Shown here one piece after another: positions 44,701-55,845 of a DNA stretch of 64,000 nt. The notes beneath the pieces are model-generated. The model saw only the letters and a list, made by a program, of their open reading frames with translations. It ran no database searches and had not been told where the DNA came from. Position 1 is the stretch's first letter, and every line of letters starts with the position of its first letter. The DNA is taken from the NCBI RefSeq assembly GCF_020283565.1, contig NC_060062.1, positions 54,148,439 through 54,212,438 on the forward strand, written 5' to 3'. A program made the position numbers and the translations under genes. The DNA comes from Trifolium pratense. Lineage: Eukaryota; Streptophyta; Magnoliopsida; Fabales; Fabaceae.

Positions 44701-45501
44701 AATAAGCTTATATAGAATCTTTAAAATTATGGTACTAAATTAGAAAACATGAATAAATTGTCTGATGTTCATGAATTTAAAGAACTAAATTGCTATTTCA
44801 CAAATTTGAAGGACAAAATTAATCCATCTTTACAACTTCTCATGTTTGATTAATTCCCTTCTTCATTGATAAATTCTTTCTAATTACATACCAGGATTGA
44901 AATTGTCAGTTGCAGCAACAAGATCTTCATAACTAAAATTTCTCCAAGAAGGTTTAGTAATACCATCAAGATCCATAGCGCCATTAAAATCATTCTCATC
45001 ATCCTCATTAGTTCTTATACGAGCCAACTTGTTCCTCAAATTTCTCCTAGAACTTTCATAGCTAGTAGCAAGCAAAGGAATGGTAGAGAATCTCCTCACA
45101 GACTTAAACCTCAATCCCTCAATCATATTCCTCCATTGGTAGTGGTATCCTCCTCCTTCTTCTCTTGGTGATGATGTTTTTCCTCCGTGCTGCGGCGCCC
45201 GTTGAGGCGTCGTAGCACCGTGTTGCGGCGCCCGTTGAGGCGTCGTAGCACAACTGTTGTAGTTACTGCTCTCCGTGCTTTCGCAATCCGATATCGGTAC
45301 CTCAAATACATGCCTTGGTGATTGAAATTGTGGTGATGGTGACTCTATTGATACATCATTGTTGTTTTGATCATTTGCATGATGAACAAATGCTTTTTTC
45401 GGCGTGTTATTGTTAATACCTGTTATTAAATCAACAAAATTTCTTGTTCTCTTTTCTTTCTTTTCTTGATCCTTCTTGCTCCTTCCCTCTAATCTCTCCA
45501 T
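41721..45501 (-). CDS. Receptor-like cytoplasmic kinase, class VI (515 aa)
   Basis: Cytoplasmic Ser/Thr kinase with no signal peptide or membrane helix. Seven exons keep phase: 45501-44892, 43897-43640, 43124-42973, 42865-42786, 42683-42545, 42132-41983, 41879-41721. Residues 1-185 are a polar, Ser/Arg-rich N-terminus holding an 11-residue tandem duplication ([11 protein letters not shown]). The kinase domain starts near 186 ([13 protein letters not shown]): Gly loop [12 protein letters not shown] (207-218), Lys229, HRD 323-325, DFG 343-345, then [15 protein letters not shown]. All catalytic residues are present, so it should be active. The PDKWAHH and [15 protein letters not shown] features fit RLCK VI, a group with members reported to bind ROP GTPases. 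Binding here is inference. Intron 1 (about 1 kb) is filled with repeats. Confidence 0.92.
43990..44490. repeat. Tandemly arranged retroelement-like repeats in RLCK intron 1
   Basis: CATCTCACAACCAAT...GAGACTTCTTAACA recurs at about 44003, 44217 and 44455. Between them are AAATGGTGGGTGGC, GGAGTTGGGCATAACTCAA and related stretches, each twice. This resembles LTR-type debris common in legume DNA, but no full element or coding part is present. Confidence 0.55.
44570..44840. mobile_element. Palindromic MITE in RLCK intron 1
   Basis: TAAAGGTGGAGTAATTGATAAG with AAATTTATGAAATAACAAATTAA on the left pairs loosely with TTGCTATTTCACAAATTTG and AATCCATCTTTA on the right. Arms are diverged, and no target duplication was fixed. 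Confidence 0.5.
45185..45250 (-). repeat. 33-bp in-frame tandem duplication in RLCK exon 1
   Basis: Two 33-bp copies (45185-45217 and 45218-45250) differ at one base. Each encodes an [11 protein letters not shown] unit. Confidence 0.95.
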
Positions 45502-46522
45502 CTTAAATCAAAATGTAAAATAAACCAAAACCTTGTACAATGTTTTTTTACTTAAAAGACAACTACCTCGTACCCATTTCTATGTGTTTATGAAAACTAT
45601 ATAAAAACAAATGTGTTTTATATTATTTTTGTTTATGTTTGTGTTTCATATTGGAGAGGGAATATTAATGTAATGGTTATCTTGTTTAAGGGTTTATTCT
45701 AATGATTCCAAAGAGATTCTTCTTCATGTTCATTCCCACGCAAAAAAGAAAAAAATGTGAAAGAATATTTTTTCAACCTTATAATGTCATTTATTATTAA
45801 GATGAAAATTATTCCTTTCACATAATTTGAGGGTGTGGGAATGAAACAAGAGAGTTAGAGAAGGAAGGAGGAGAATTGAGATTGGGAGTTAGCATAGGGG
45901 ATGAAACAGAATGGTTTGGTACAAAATTGGTATATCTTTGAAAGTTGGTTATTGGTTATTCTTAGGAAGAGGAGGAGAAGTGCATGGGAAAACCACCTCA
46001 AGGTGAATGGAATCTTAACTATATTTATTTTTTTTATACTGGAATCTTAACTATATTTATATCTATTGAAAAAAAATATATTCTTATTTAATTAGTGAAA
46101 AAAAGAAGAAAATTTTCTTACAAGTCGTTTCTCTACCTATTGTTTTTGTTTTGTTTCCTCATTTTCTTTTTTAGTTATTTATTTATGTTCTATCACTTTT
46201 GAGGATTAGATTTTTTCTAGTCATTGTTGTGGAACTTGAAATTTAGTTGTACATCAGCTGAAAACTCTTAATAGTAACTTTTTTATTTAATCTTTTAATT
46301 GATTGCGTTGAGTTAGAAACTATATGCATTAGTTGTAGGTTCTTTAACTACTCTAAAAAATGTAAAAAAAAAAAAAAAAACGTAAAGAGAAAATGTGTTA
46401 ATAATAGTACTTAATAGCTTGTTTGATTAATTGTATATATCCTTGAATATGAATACAAGGTCAATATTTATAGGCAAATGCTAGCGCCATTATTTGTGTG
46501 GGTAGTTGTTGCGTTCAAAATA
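45502..46522. other. RLCK upstream region and intergenic DNA
   Basis: AT-rich, no gene. It ends at the CACTA element insertion. Confidence 0.5.
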
Positions 46523-47167
46523 CACTAGTAGAAAAATGACTTTTGGCTAAGAGATTCCACTACTGGTATGTGAATACCAGTAGTTAAAACCATTTGACCA
46601 AAGGATTCCACTACTGATATTTGAATACCAGTAGTGAAAAGTTCATAGACAAGGGATTTCACTACTGGTTTTCTTAAATCAGTAGTGAAAAGTAGACACG
46701 GTGGCAATGTTGTAATTACGTTGAAATTTGTTTTAATTGTATTTCACTACCGATCTGGTATTCACCCGTAGTGGAATCCCTATTAGTGTTCATTAATTTG
46801 TTCATTCTCATTCATTCCCAATCCCTAACATACGCGAAGCCAACAACTCGCCATCTTCACATTATCGTCCCAAGTTCTTCAAATCGCCAAATCCCTAAAT
46901 CAAAACACTCCTGCGCCAAATCCCAATCATTCTCCAATCTCTTCGTTTTCATTCGTTTTCATTCTCCAAACCCTAGACGGCCGACCCTGCAGAACGCCTA
47001 ATCGCCTCCAAATTTCTTCGTTTTCATTCGGTAAAGGTATGAATAAATCAAACTTCCTCCAAATTTCATTCGTTTTCGTTTTCATTCGTTTTCATTCTTG
47101 TTCATTCGTTTTCATTCGCTTGGGTTAGACATTGTTTTTCGAGATTACGAGAGACCCGAGTAAGAAA

Positions 47168-47434
47168 ATGATGATGAAAGGTAGAGGAATGGGTAGGAAT
47201 AGGATTAATCCTGTTCAAACAAGTTCAAGTCATATGGGTGATAAGGATAAGACTCATATGGGAGGAATGGGTATTGATTTTGCTTATTGGTTAAAGAGTG
47301 TTGTTACAAGTAAAGATTTTGTTGTTGTGAAAATGGATGTTGAAGGTAATGAGTTTCATTTGATACCTAAGTTGATTCAAACTGGTGCTATTTGTTTGAT
47401 TGATGAGCTTTTTCTTGAGTGTCATAAATTTTGA
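47168..47434 (+). pseudogene. Captured FkbM-type methyltransferase fragment
   Basis: An open frame from an ATG near 47168 to a stop at 47434. The region about 47271-47431 reads GIDFAYWLKSV, then DFVVVKMDVEGNEFHLIP, then GAICLIDELFLECH. This matches the core of plant FkbM/DUF-type methyltransferase-like proteins, where VKMDVEG is the conserved acidic motif. Only about 55 residues of the domain are present, without the SAM-binding N-terminal part. The first part of the frame (MKGRGMGRNRIN) may be unrelated or a diverged part of the same gene. It lies inside the CACTA element just upstream of the kinase fragment. Confidence 0.75.
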
Positions 47435-47514
47435 CATGTATTGATCACCATACCCTGCATTTTTTCTAACATACAAGTTTAAATTTTTATTGTGACTGTG
47501 GTTGTGTCATTCAG

Positions 47515-49155
47515 CATATTGCTAGTGCTGTAGGCACCTTTGGTCGAGTTTTGGAATGTTGGGATCGTCAAACAAGAGATTATGTAGCTATCAAGGTAAT
47601 TAGAAGCATCAAGAAATATCGCGATGCAGCAATGATCGAGGTTGATGTGCTTGAACGTCTTACGAAGAGTGATGTGGGATGCTCACGGTATAATACCTGC
47701 TAAAATTTGGTTAATAGTTTTTTGTTTTATTTTTTTTTAATATTAAGAGATGTGATATAAATATTTACTCCATCACTATTATTGTTTGCAGCTGTGTACA
47801 GATCTTAAATTGGTTTGATTACCGGAATCACATATGCATTGTAAGTAGTCTATTATATTCTTTCATCAAAATGTTTCCTGGATTTACATAATTCAGTTAG
47901 TTTGTTTTGATAAAATTTGGGTTGAGTTGAAGACCCGTTTAATAATGTGGGGTGGAGTAGGGATTAGTTTTGTATTATTTTGAAAATGGATGCGATGATT
48001 GGGATTTTGAAAACAAATTGGTTAATTTTGTTCTCCATTGGAGCATAGTCTTGTTCTTTTGTGCTGCTTGTTTTTTTAGTCCAGGAAGGATAGGTGATTT
48101 CCCCAATTTATCTGTCAAATAAATTGACTTGATAAGTTCAGCTATAATAAATTATTATGTATTCATATGTCCATATGGGATTTATTAAAAATCTAGAAAC
48201 TGAGTGGAAACATTCCTTTCAACGCATTTTAATGGTGTTATCAGGTTTTTGAGAAGCTTGGACCAAGCTTATTTGATTTTCTAAAGAGAAATAAATACTG
48301 CCCATTCCCTGTGGATCTTGTTCGTGAATTTGGACGACAGCTTTTGGAATCTGTAGCATGTCTGTGGATTATTCTTGACCTCCAGTTTATTCCTTGTGTT
48401 TTATTCTTATACCTCTTGGTTATAAATCAACAACATATTTTTCGTTAGCTTGCTTAGTTTGTCCCAGGATGTAGTGTTATCTTTGTTGTGTATGCTGACT
48501 TTAATATATTTCTCTTGCCCTGTCATCTTCAGATATGCATGAACTACGCCTAATCCACACTGACCTTAAGCCTGAAAACATACTTCTTGTTTCTTCTGAC
48601 TATGTAAAACTTCCTAGTTGTAAGGTACTTAGCATTTTTGGATGAAAAATAACTACATTTGTATGTTTGTTATGATAATAATATATTTAATGAAAAATAC
48701 TTGGATTGGTACAGAGGGTCTTGTCAGATGAAACACAATATAGGTGCTTGCCCAAGTCTAGTGCTATTAAGCTGATTGATTTTGGAAGTACTGCATTTGC
48801 AAATCAGAGCCATAGCTCCATTGTTTCCACAAGGCATTACAGAGCCCCTGAGGTTATCTTAGGTAACGAAATATGTCTTTGGTTGGTGAAAATGTGTTGC
48901 TTTACTTGTTTGTATATTCCTTTGTCCAGAGTAAATGTGTAACATTGCATGTGGTGATTGAAGATGTAGGCATCATTTGAAAAGTAAATGTATCTTCCAT
49001 CTATCAAGATGTAGGCATCATTTGAATCTGGAACAGCTGGTCTTACCGTTCTAACTGTGGAACATTTTTCAGGGAGGAGCGTTATTTCAGACACATGAAA
49101 ATTTGGAGCACCTGGCAATGATGGAGAGAGTTTTGGGACCTTTACCACAGCATAT
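47515..49155 (+). pseudogene. Captured LAMMER (AFC/CLK-type) kinase fragment with introns
   Basis: Six exon-like blocks with GT/AG borders in the parental order: about 47515-47687, 47792-47840, 48245-48359, 48533-48624, 48715-48862 and 49073-about 49155. They encode [70 protein letters not shown] to [12 protein letters not shown], and [20 protein letters not shown]. The last holds the LAMMER motif. AFC kinases phosphorylate SR splicing factors in the nucleus. The copy lacks the N-terminal exons and the C-terminus, and the exon expected between APEVIL and GGALF is missing. The glycine loop is altered at its start. The introns show that genomic DNA, not cDNA, was captured. No functional kinase can result from this copy. 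Confidence 0.9.
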
Positions 49156-49884
49156 GGTCACAAATGCACTTATAATTTATATGTATAATATGCTTTACTG
49201 TATACTCTAATATATAAGTTGGTTTTTGTTTTGTTAAATTCTTGCTTCAGCTTCACTAATTGTGAACTTATAATCATGTGTAGCTAAATCATTTGGTTGT
49301 GGCAATAGTTGTAATTGAGCTTGAGTAATAATCCTGTTGGATAGGGGCACATCTAACTATACCATGGTATAGCTTGAAGATAACTTAATATGAACTAGAA
49401 GCATGATTGAATGTCTCTAGAAAAAAAAACCATACAAAAGCTACAAAAAAACGAAAAAAAAAAAAAAAAAAAAAAAACCATACATATCACTACGGATATG
49501 CGTAAATACCCGTAGTGGAATCCCCAATTCTTTTAAAAAAAAACTGGAAAACCATACATACCACTACGGATATGTGTAAATACCCATAGTGGAAAGTCCA
49601 TGATTTATATTAAAAAACTGGGAAACCATACATACTACTACTGATATTCTGTATAACTGACGTGAAAAACCAATATTTCACTACGGATATTTGATAAAAC
49701 CGACGTGGAAAGTCCATAATTTTAAATAAAAATAACAGAAGAAATTAGGATACCACGTTGGGTATTAAACTACCCGACGTGGAAAGTATAGACTTACAAC
49801 GACGCCAGCATTTACTACTGGCCACCACCCGACGTGGAAAGTCCCTTTGGCCAGTAGTGGAAACCCCTTTCTGCAGTAGTGATA

Positions 49885-50586
49885 TGTGCAAATATACACG
49901 GTCAAAATTATAGCAAGTGGTAAAAAAGTATCATACCCACGATGATTGTTTAAGGGAATATCATTTCATTCAACATACAAAATAGTTTCTTAGTATATGA
50001 GCAGAAATGTAACCAAATAACATTTAGAGTTTCCTTAGTTTTTGTAATCAAAGTTGGAAGCATGTTAGAATAATGATTCATTCAACTACGATTTAATGTT
50101 TGTGACTGATAAGTCGTGGCATGACATCAGTGAGCAAAGTTAAACCTTGCGGTATATGTCTAAGTTGGCTTAATTTATTTCACTTCCGTTAAAACTTATT
50201 TTGTTTCTCATGACTATGGCTTTAAATCTTATGTCTAAGTCATTGAGTAAGAGTAATGTGTTCATTCTCTACTTAACCATATTAGTTCTTAATTTTCATT
50301 TATTACTAGATGTCTCATAATAATAAACTTGTGTTTTGATCTAAGTTGATCAATCCTAGATTCAAACACCTAGAGTGTTAACATAAGAACTAAAAATTCA
50401 TAACATATCACATAAATAACATTAGACTTTCATTAAACTTCACATAATTCCAACAACAAGAATTTTAGCTCATAGTGAGATAAGCAATACATACAACCAG
50501 AATCATAGACTTACACATTATAAAAGAGCTTAGGAATGTAAACCTAAGAAGCACACCAACCAAAGGTAAATCTATCAACCACCAAT
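49885..50586. other. Intergenic, nothing recognised
   Basis: AT-rich spacer between the first CACTA element and the hAT element. Confidence 0.5.
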
Positions 50587-50594
50587 GATCCGGA

Positions 50595-51063
50595 CAGGGA
50601 CGGATCCAGAAAGTTATCGTACCGGGGGCCAAAAATAGTACTAATATATAATAAAATTAAGAGAAAATAGGATATGAACCGACATACAATAACAACAGTT
50701 TATTTTGCCAAATCACTCTACTACACCCCACTTTAAACAATTTTTATTTTATTTTCATTGGATGTTGGTGTAAAAAAAATTTTGTCAATCAAATACAAAT
50801 AATCATATCCTTTTAGACAATAGACAAAATAATAAACACTACCGAAATTCACACATAATCGCAAAGTTTAGAGTTCAAACCAAAATAAAACTGTCTTTAC
50901 TTAATGTATATAATCTATGCTAATATAGAGTTTATATGTATATTCACAATATCATTATTTTCCATACATATATAATTGGAGCAGGGGAATGTATACATAT
51001 AAATGATACGTGAGAGGGAGGGGGGCCTTGGCCACTGCCTTCCCCCCTCTATATTCGTCCCTG
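50595..51063. mobile_element. hAT-type element, 469 bp, 8-bp TSD
   Basis: The ends are CAGGGACGGATCCAG and (complement) CAGGGACGAATATAG. The flanking direct repeat GATCCGGA (50587-50594 and 51064-51071) is perfect. The right end contains the GGGGGGCCTTGGCCACTG block. No transposase is present. Confidence 0.93.
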
Positions 51064-51071
51064 GATCCGGA

Positions 51072-51528
51072 GTGTCATGCCTCCGATCGTCAGAATCATA
51101 TATAGCTGCAAACATTGTGGAGGAGGTGGGAAAATGGTGGTGCAGCTAACTTTTATCAATGCATTTTTTTTTTGTCTTTGAATTAGGGTTCGAAGACTCT
51201 ATAAATTGGCAACTTCTTTGATCACGGGCCAACCCGTATTTGGAATAGGATAGCTCCAAGGAATAAAACATATTCTCCCTTTTTGGATTAGTATTACGAT
51301 CGTACAATTTATGCACATGGGAGACAACAACTAAAATGACTTTCAATGAAAAAATATTCTTATCGTCTTGCCAACGCGGAGCTTTGACTTGCATTCTGAC
51401 TAACTACAATTTTCGGTTAGTACGGAATCAGGTGTCTTGACTCTGGTTATCATATTCAACAATGAAGCCTATTTTTATCTTTGATTTTGTAGTTTTTTTG
51501 ACACTAGCTATCACTTAAGCTAAACTCT
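51072..51528. other. Spacer between hAT and second CACTA element
   Basis: No coding evidence. I see only short frames without features. Confidence 0.45.
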
Positions 51529-51850
51529 CACTAGTAGAAATTTTTTTTTTTACATCTGGCGAAAAACACTTTTTACATCTGAACAATGTCAGATGTAGGA
51601 GCACGAGGCTTAGTAAGTATACACGTTTTACATCTGGCGTAGTCAGATGTAAAAAACACTTTACCTCTGACCAAGGCAAAAATCAAATATTATTTTTTTA
51701 AAATTAAATTGGACCTTTTACATCTGACCAAGTCCACCAGATGTGAAATCTTAACTTTTTTTTTTTGAAAAACCTGTGTTTTTTTTATATATTTTAAATC
51801 TTTTTTTTTTATTAAAAAAATCTAACCCACATTGCCAACAATGTCAATTC

Positions 51851-52235
51851 TAACATGGAAGACTTCATCAAGTCTTCCATGGTGCACAAGTTGCTCATAT
51901 TATTATAACGAATACGAATTTTACAAAATCGACCGTTGGATTGAAAATTTATATTGTATAGATCATTCATAATTTATTTTAAAAAAATCGAAAATCATTT
52001 GATATGTTATTGAGACTCATCAAAATTAACGGTTTATGAGTTTTTACTGTATACCGTTAATATTGATTGGTCTCAATAACATATCAAACGATTTTCGATT
52101 TTTTTAATAAAAATTATGGATGATTTATATGATATAAACTTTCAATCCAACGGTCGATTTTGTAAAATTCGTATTCGTTATAATAATATGGGCAACTTGT
52201 GCACCATGGAAGACTTGATGAAGTCTTCCATGTTA
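51851..52235. mobile_element. Foldback element nested in the second CACTA, 385 bp
   Basis: The two halves pair over about 160 bp: TAACATGGAAGACTTCATC on the left and its complement GATGAAGTCTTCCATGTTA on the right. They continue inward through ATAACGAATACGAATTTTAC and ATTCGTATTCGTTATAA. The outermost tips are themselves palindromic (AAGACTTCATCAAGTCTT). Flanks show no sure target duplication. Confidence 0.8.
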
Positions 52236-52419
52236 GCCAAAGTCTGCCAACAATATAACATAACTTGCATCAAGAACATAATACTAAAATATCATTAAAG
52301 TACAACCACAATGAAATCCAAAATAAAAAACATCATAATAATTAATACCAATCCATCCAAAATACAAATTAAAACATCATCATAACTAGTCCATCGTAAC
52401 TTCACACAAACCTAGCTAG

Positions 52420-53287
52420 CTCCTAATCTTTCTCGTCGGCATCATCATAATCTACCTCGAGATTATATAGGTCAAGAAAACAAGTTGCCCAGCGGTCTCG
52501 CAAATCATACAGCTCCTCCTCTGTTAATGTCGTAGGATCATTGAATACCTACAATATGTAAATAACTTAATTCATGTAAATAACTACAATATGTTAATTA
52601 ATGTATGGTAAATGAATCATTTATCCAAACAGAAGCTAAATGCAAAAGCAATTGTGAATAACACACTATTTGACCCCTTTCTAGCTAGTGAATCACGTAA
52701 GCAACAACCAGCATAGCCATTTAGTGAAGTTATAGTAGATGCTCAAGAACAACAAATTACTAAGTCAACATCAACAATTAAGTATCAAGAGATAAGGCCT
52801 AAACATGAGCTTATTTATAAGCAAAGGCAGTTCTTACCATACACGCCCCCATGCCCAAAATTAAAACAGGCAGCCTAAACACAAAAATACACCAGCTACT
52901 GGTGCCAAAATAGAAATGCACAGCAGCAAAAAAACAAGCACAACAATAACCAGCAACCAAAATAGAAATGCAGAGCAACCTATCATCATTCATTCACTAC
53001 TAAGTATACAAATGTCTTCATATCATCATTCATTCACTACTAAGTATACAACTGTCATTAACTACTTAGCTAAATGCACTAAACTATGAGTCTCATAGAA
53101 AAATACAAATTCATTACTTAGAAAAATACAACCTTAGCAGAGACAACGTCGATTAAGAAAAATACGATACCTCCATCCAATTCTTTGTAATACTAGCAGA
53201 GACGATGTCAATCATATTCTTCATTACATAATATCCACAGTCATTGCCGTTAGGCTGTACCCTTGTCTACATATAAATGACATTTAG

Positions 53288-53337
<50 letters not shown>

Positions 53338-53660
53338 AAAAAAAATACGAATCAATCATCATGTGTTATGAACGTAAATAAATATTAAAATTTACGACAC
53401 ACTTACTTTGGGAAAAATCCATGAAGCCTTCTTTCTATTACCAAATGTTGCTAATTGATGAACTTTAAAAGCACTACCAAAATTTAAAAATCAACAATGC
53501 TTTCATAGGCAGTAAGTGGATGAACAAAGGCAAACTAAATAAAATAATAACTTACTTTGTAAAAAGACTCTTCGCTGCTTCAGGTATCATATGGTGTAAT
53601 GAACAAAGGCAAACTATTACATTGTCCTTAGGACACATAATTATCAATTGCCAATGCCCG
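52420..53660 (-). pseudogene. Ulp1-like (C48) cysteine peptidase segment of the CACTA element
   Basis: Exon-like blocks on the minus strand, in order: about 53650-53550 (YSGHWQLIIMCPKDNVIVCL, holding the His of the catalytic site), 53480-53405 (SAFKVHQLATF), about 53275-53165 (RVQPNGNDCGYYVMKNMIDI, holding the Cys) and 52555-52430 (DPTTLTEEELYDLRDRW then DDADEKD and stop). Ulp1-type proteases remove SUMO. Similar domains are often carried by plant CACTA and Mutator-like elements. The N-terminal coding part was not found, and an (AT)n run interrupts an intron. It is probably not functional, though the visible catalytic His and Cys motifs are intact. Confidence 0.75.
53291..53334. repeat. (AT)n microsatellite
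   Basis: About 22 AT units in an intron of the peptidase segment. Confidence 0.95.
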
Positions 53661-53970
53661 CTGTACACATGAAAGAACAATTATTAGTGACTATGCTATA
53701 AAAATAAATAAGAAAATACATGTAGCTTATCAATTACATAAGCTATAAATATATATACACTTACTCCCAAAGATGTGGTGCTAAGTAGCACACTTTGTTT
53801 AGATCATGCAACTGATTTTGTATGTATTGTTTACCCGCTTTTGAAATGAGACTGGCTTTGATGCAAAATTCAATTGACATGGGTCCAAAAATGCAAACAG
53901 ATCTGAGTTTTTTGTGTCTATGGAAAGGCGATGCATATACCTGAATAGTAAAGAGAGAAAAAACATAAGA

Positions 53971-53975
<5 letters not shown>

Positions 53976-54041
<66 letters not shown>
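53976..54041. repeat. (AT)n microsatellite
   Basis: About 33 AT units. The Tyr/Ile repeat frames in this area come only from this run. Confidence 0.95.
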
Positions 54042-54047
<6 letters not shown>

Positions 54048-54119
54048 CATAATAGATATTTGATAGCAGTGACAAAAATGTACTTACGTACACCAAAGCT
54101 GTAGAATTGAATAGTCAAG

Positions 54120-55193
54120 TCATCTATCACCCACCAAAAATGTACTATGGTTAGTACTTTGATTGCCAAACGGATTCATTCCATCAGTAGCAAGTCCAAG
54201 TCTAAGTCTAAGGTTTCTCGACTCCTTGCCAAAATTTGGAAACAAAGAATCAATTTTCTTCCATTGCAAAGAATCAGCTACATGGCGAATTTGTCCATCA
54301 CATTTTCTCTCTTCTACATGCCATCTAAGATTCTTTGCGTCATTTTCATTAGCGAACAATCTCTTGAACCTTGGAATTATTGGTAGGTACGATACAACTT
54401 TCGTGGGAGAACCCTTTTTTGTCACCACATCATCACTAGAATCACCATCTTTCTTTTTGTAGCGTGACGCCATGCACTTCGGACAATGATCAGAGTTTAC
54501 AAACTCTTTTCTGTATAATATGCAATCATTAGGGCATGCATGTATCCTTTAATACTCCAAACCCATCGGACACAATACTTTCTTCACCTCGTAACACCGG
54601 TTTGGTATAACGTTACCTTTAGGAAGCATTTGTGTCAACAATTCAAGCAATTCGCTAAAACTTTTGTCAGTCCACCCATTCTTTGCCTTCAGATTAAACA
54701 ACTTTAACACCGCTGACAAACGTGTAAAATTTGTGCATCCCGGGTACAAAGGTGTATCCTTGTCGCTGCACAAAGTATCATGCACATGAGCCCTCTTAAA
54801 CGAGTCTTCTCAGATATCACACATCATGTCTTCAAGATGATCATCCATATCTACACTAATGTTTTCGCTTTGGGACACATTTCGCTTTGTTACTACTTCA
54901 CCGTGCCATATCCATTTTGTATAATTTTGACAAATCTCATTGCAAATGAGATGACTAAAGATTTGGTCCTTATGAATTTCTTTTTTATTTTCACAAAGAA
55001 CACATGGACATCGAAAATGTACATTACTTTTAGGAGGAAGATTTTTTTCGTCATTACTTTCGGGAGTCGAAAGTTTTTTTTTAGCATTACTTTCGGGAGA
55101 TGGAGGATTGATTTCAGCAAATCGAAGAAATTCAATCACTCCCTGTTCAAACTCAGCACTTAATCGATTAGCTTTCATCCAACTACGATCCAT
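54120..55193 (-). pseudogene. Broken CACTA transposase (TNP2 / Transposase_21 type)
   Basis: The minus strand begins MDRSWMKANRLSAEFEQG at 55193, the transposase-associated domain with its FRCPCVLCENK and IWHGE parts. It then continues in the same frame with LYPGCTNFTRLSAVLKLFNL and LPKGNVIPNRCYEVKK, then HACPNDC-type sequence and IPRFKRLFANENDAKNLRWH to RLGLATDGMNPFGNQST. The frame is interrupted by a TGA near 54811 and a TAA near 54550. After NHST near 54120 the remaining catalytic half is absent. The element therefore cannot encode its own working transposase. Confidence 0.88.
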
Positions 55194-55503
55194 ACCTATG
55201 TTGTGAAATTAAGTTAAAACATTGTAACACCAATTAAAGTATTGGTTTCGTACTCGATGGGAATATATCCTAATCTTATAATGTGTTAACTTTACCACTA
55301 TATAGCAGACAAAACAAAATCACTGAAACTTTAAATGAATTAGATTTCAAATTAATCACTTAGACTTTACCACTATATACCAGACAAAAAATTACTGAAA
55401 CTTCAAATGAAATAAAAACTATACCAGACAAATTATAAACAACAACAAATTTCCACCATATATACCAGATAAAAAATCATTGAAACTTTAAATGAAATTT
55501 AAA

Positions 55504-55845
55504 GGCTTAACTACACATTTGGTCCCTTACGTTTATTTTAGGTTTCAATTTGGTCCCTTACGTTTAAAAAGTATCAATTTGGTCCCTTACGTTTATTTTA
55601 GGTTTCAAGTTAGTTCTTTCCGTCAATTTTGTCACATGTGGCAGTCAATTGCACATGTGGACTGACACGTGGCACTTGGACACACTGACACGTGTACTGT
55701 TCAAACGGTGTTAGTGACAAAATTGACGGAAAGGACTAACTTGAAACCCAAAATAAACGTAAGGGACCAAATTGATACTTTTTAAACGTAAGGGAACAAA
55801 TTGAAACCTAAAATAAACGTAAGGGACCAAATGTGTAGTTAAGCC
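55504..55845. mobile_element. Mutator-like MITE nested in CACTA, 342 bp
   Basis: The inverted ends GGCTTAACTACACATTTGG match exactly, with GGTCCCTTACGTTTA units inside. The direct repeat AATTTAAA flanks it (55496-55503 and 55846-55853); one further base is offset, so an original 9-bp duplication is possible. Confidence 0.88.

Larger units (their letters stand above)
46523..49881. mobile_element. CACTA element carrying two host gene fragments (3,359 bp)
   Basis: The left end is CACTAGTAGAAA and the right end (complement) CACTACTGCAGA. Both are flanked by the 3-bp target duplication ATA (46520-46522 and 49882-49884). Subterminal repeats of the type CCACTACTGGTATTC or GATATGTGTAAATACCC, and complements such as CCAGTAGTGGAA, crowd both ends (about 46555-46770 and 49485-49870), as expected of En/Spm-type elements. 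There is no transposase. The interior instead holds a methyltransferase-like segment and six exons of a LAMMER kinase with introns. It is therefore non-autonomous and would need transposase supplied from elsewhere. Confidence 0.93.

Noticed and set aside
53799..54169. Tyr/Ile repeat proteins
   Set aside because: Produced by the (AT)n microsatellite.
54163..55163. Plus-strand frames over the transposase
   Set aside because: Antisense shadows of the minus-strand transposase remnant.
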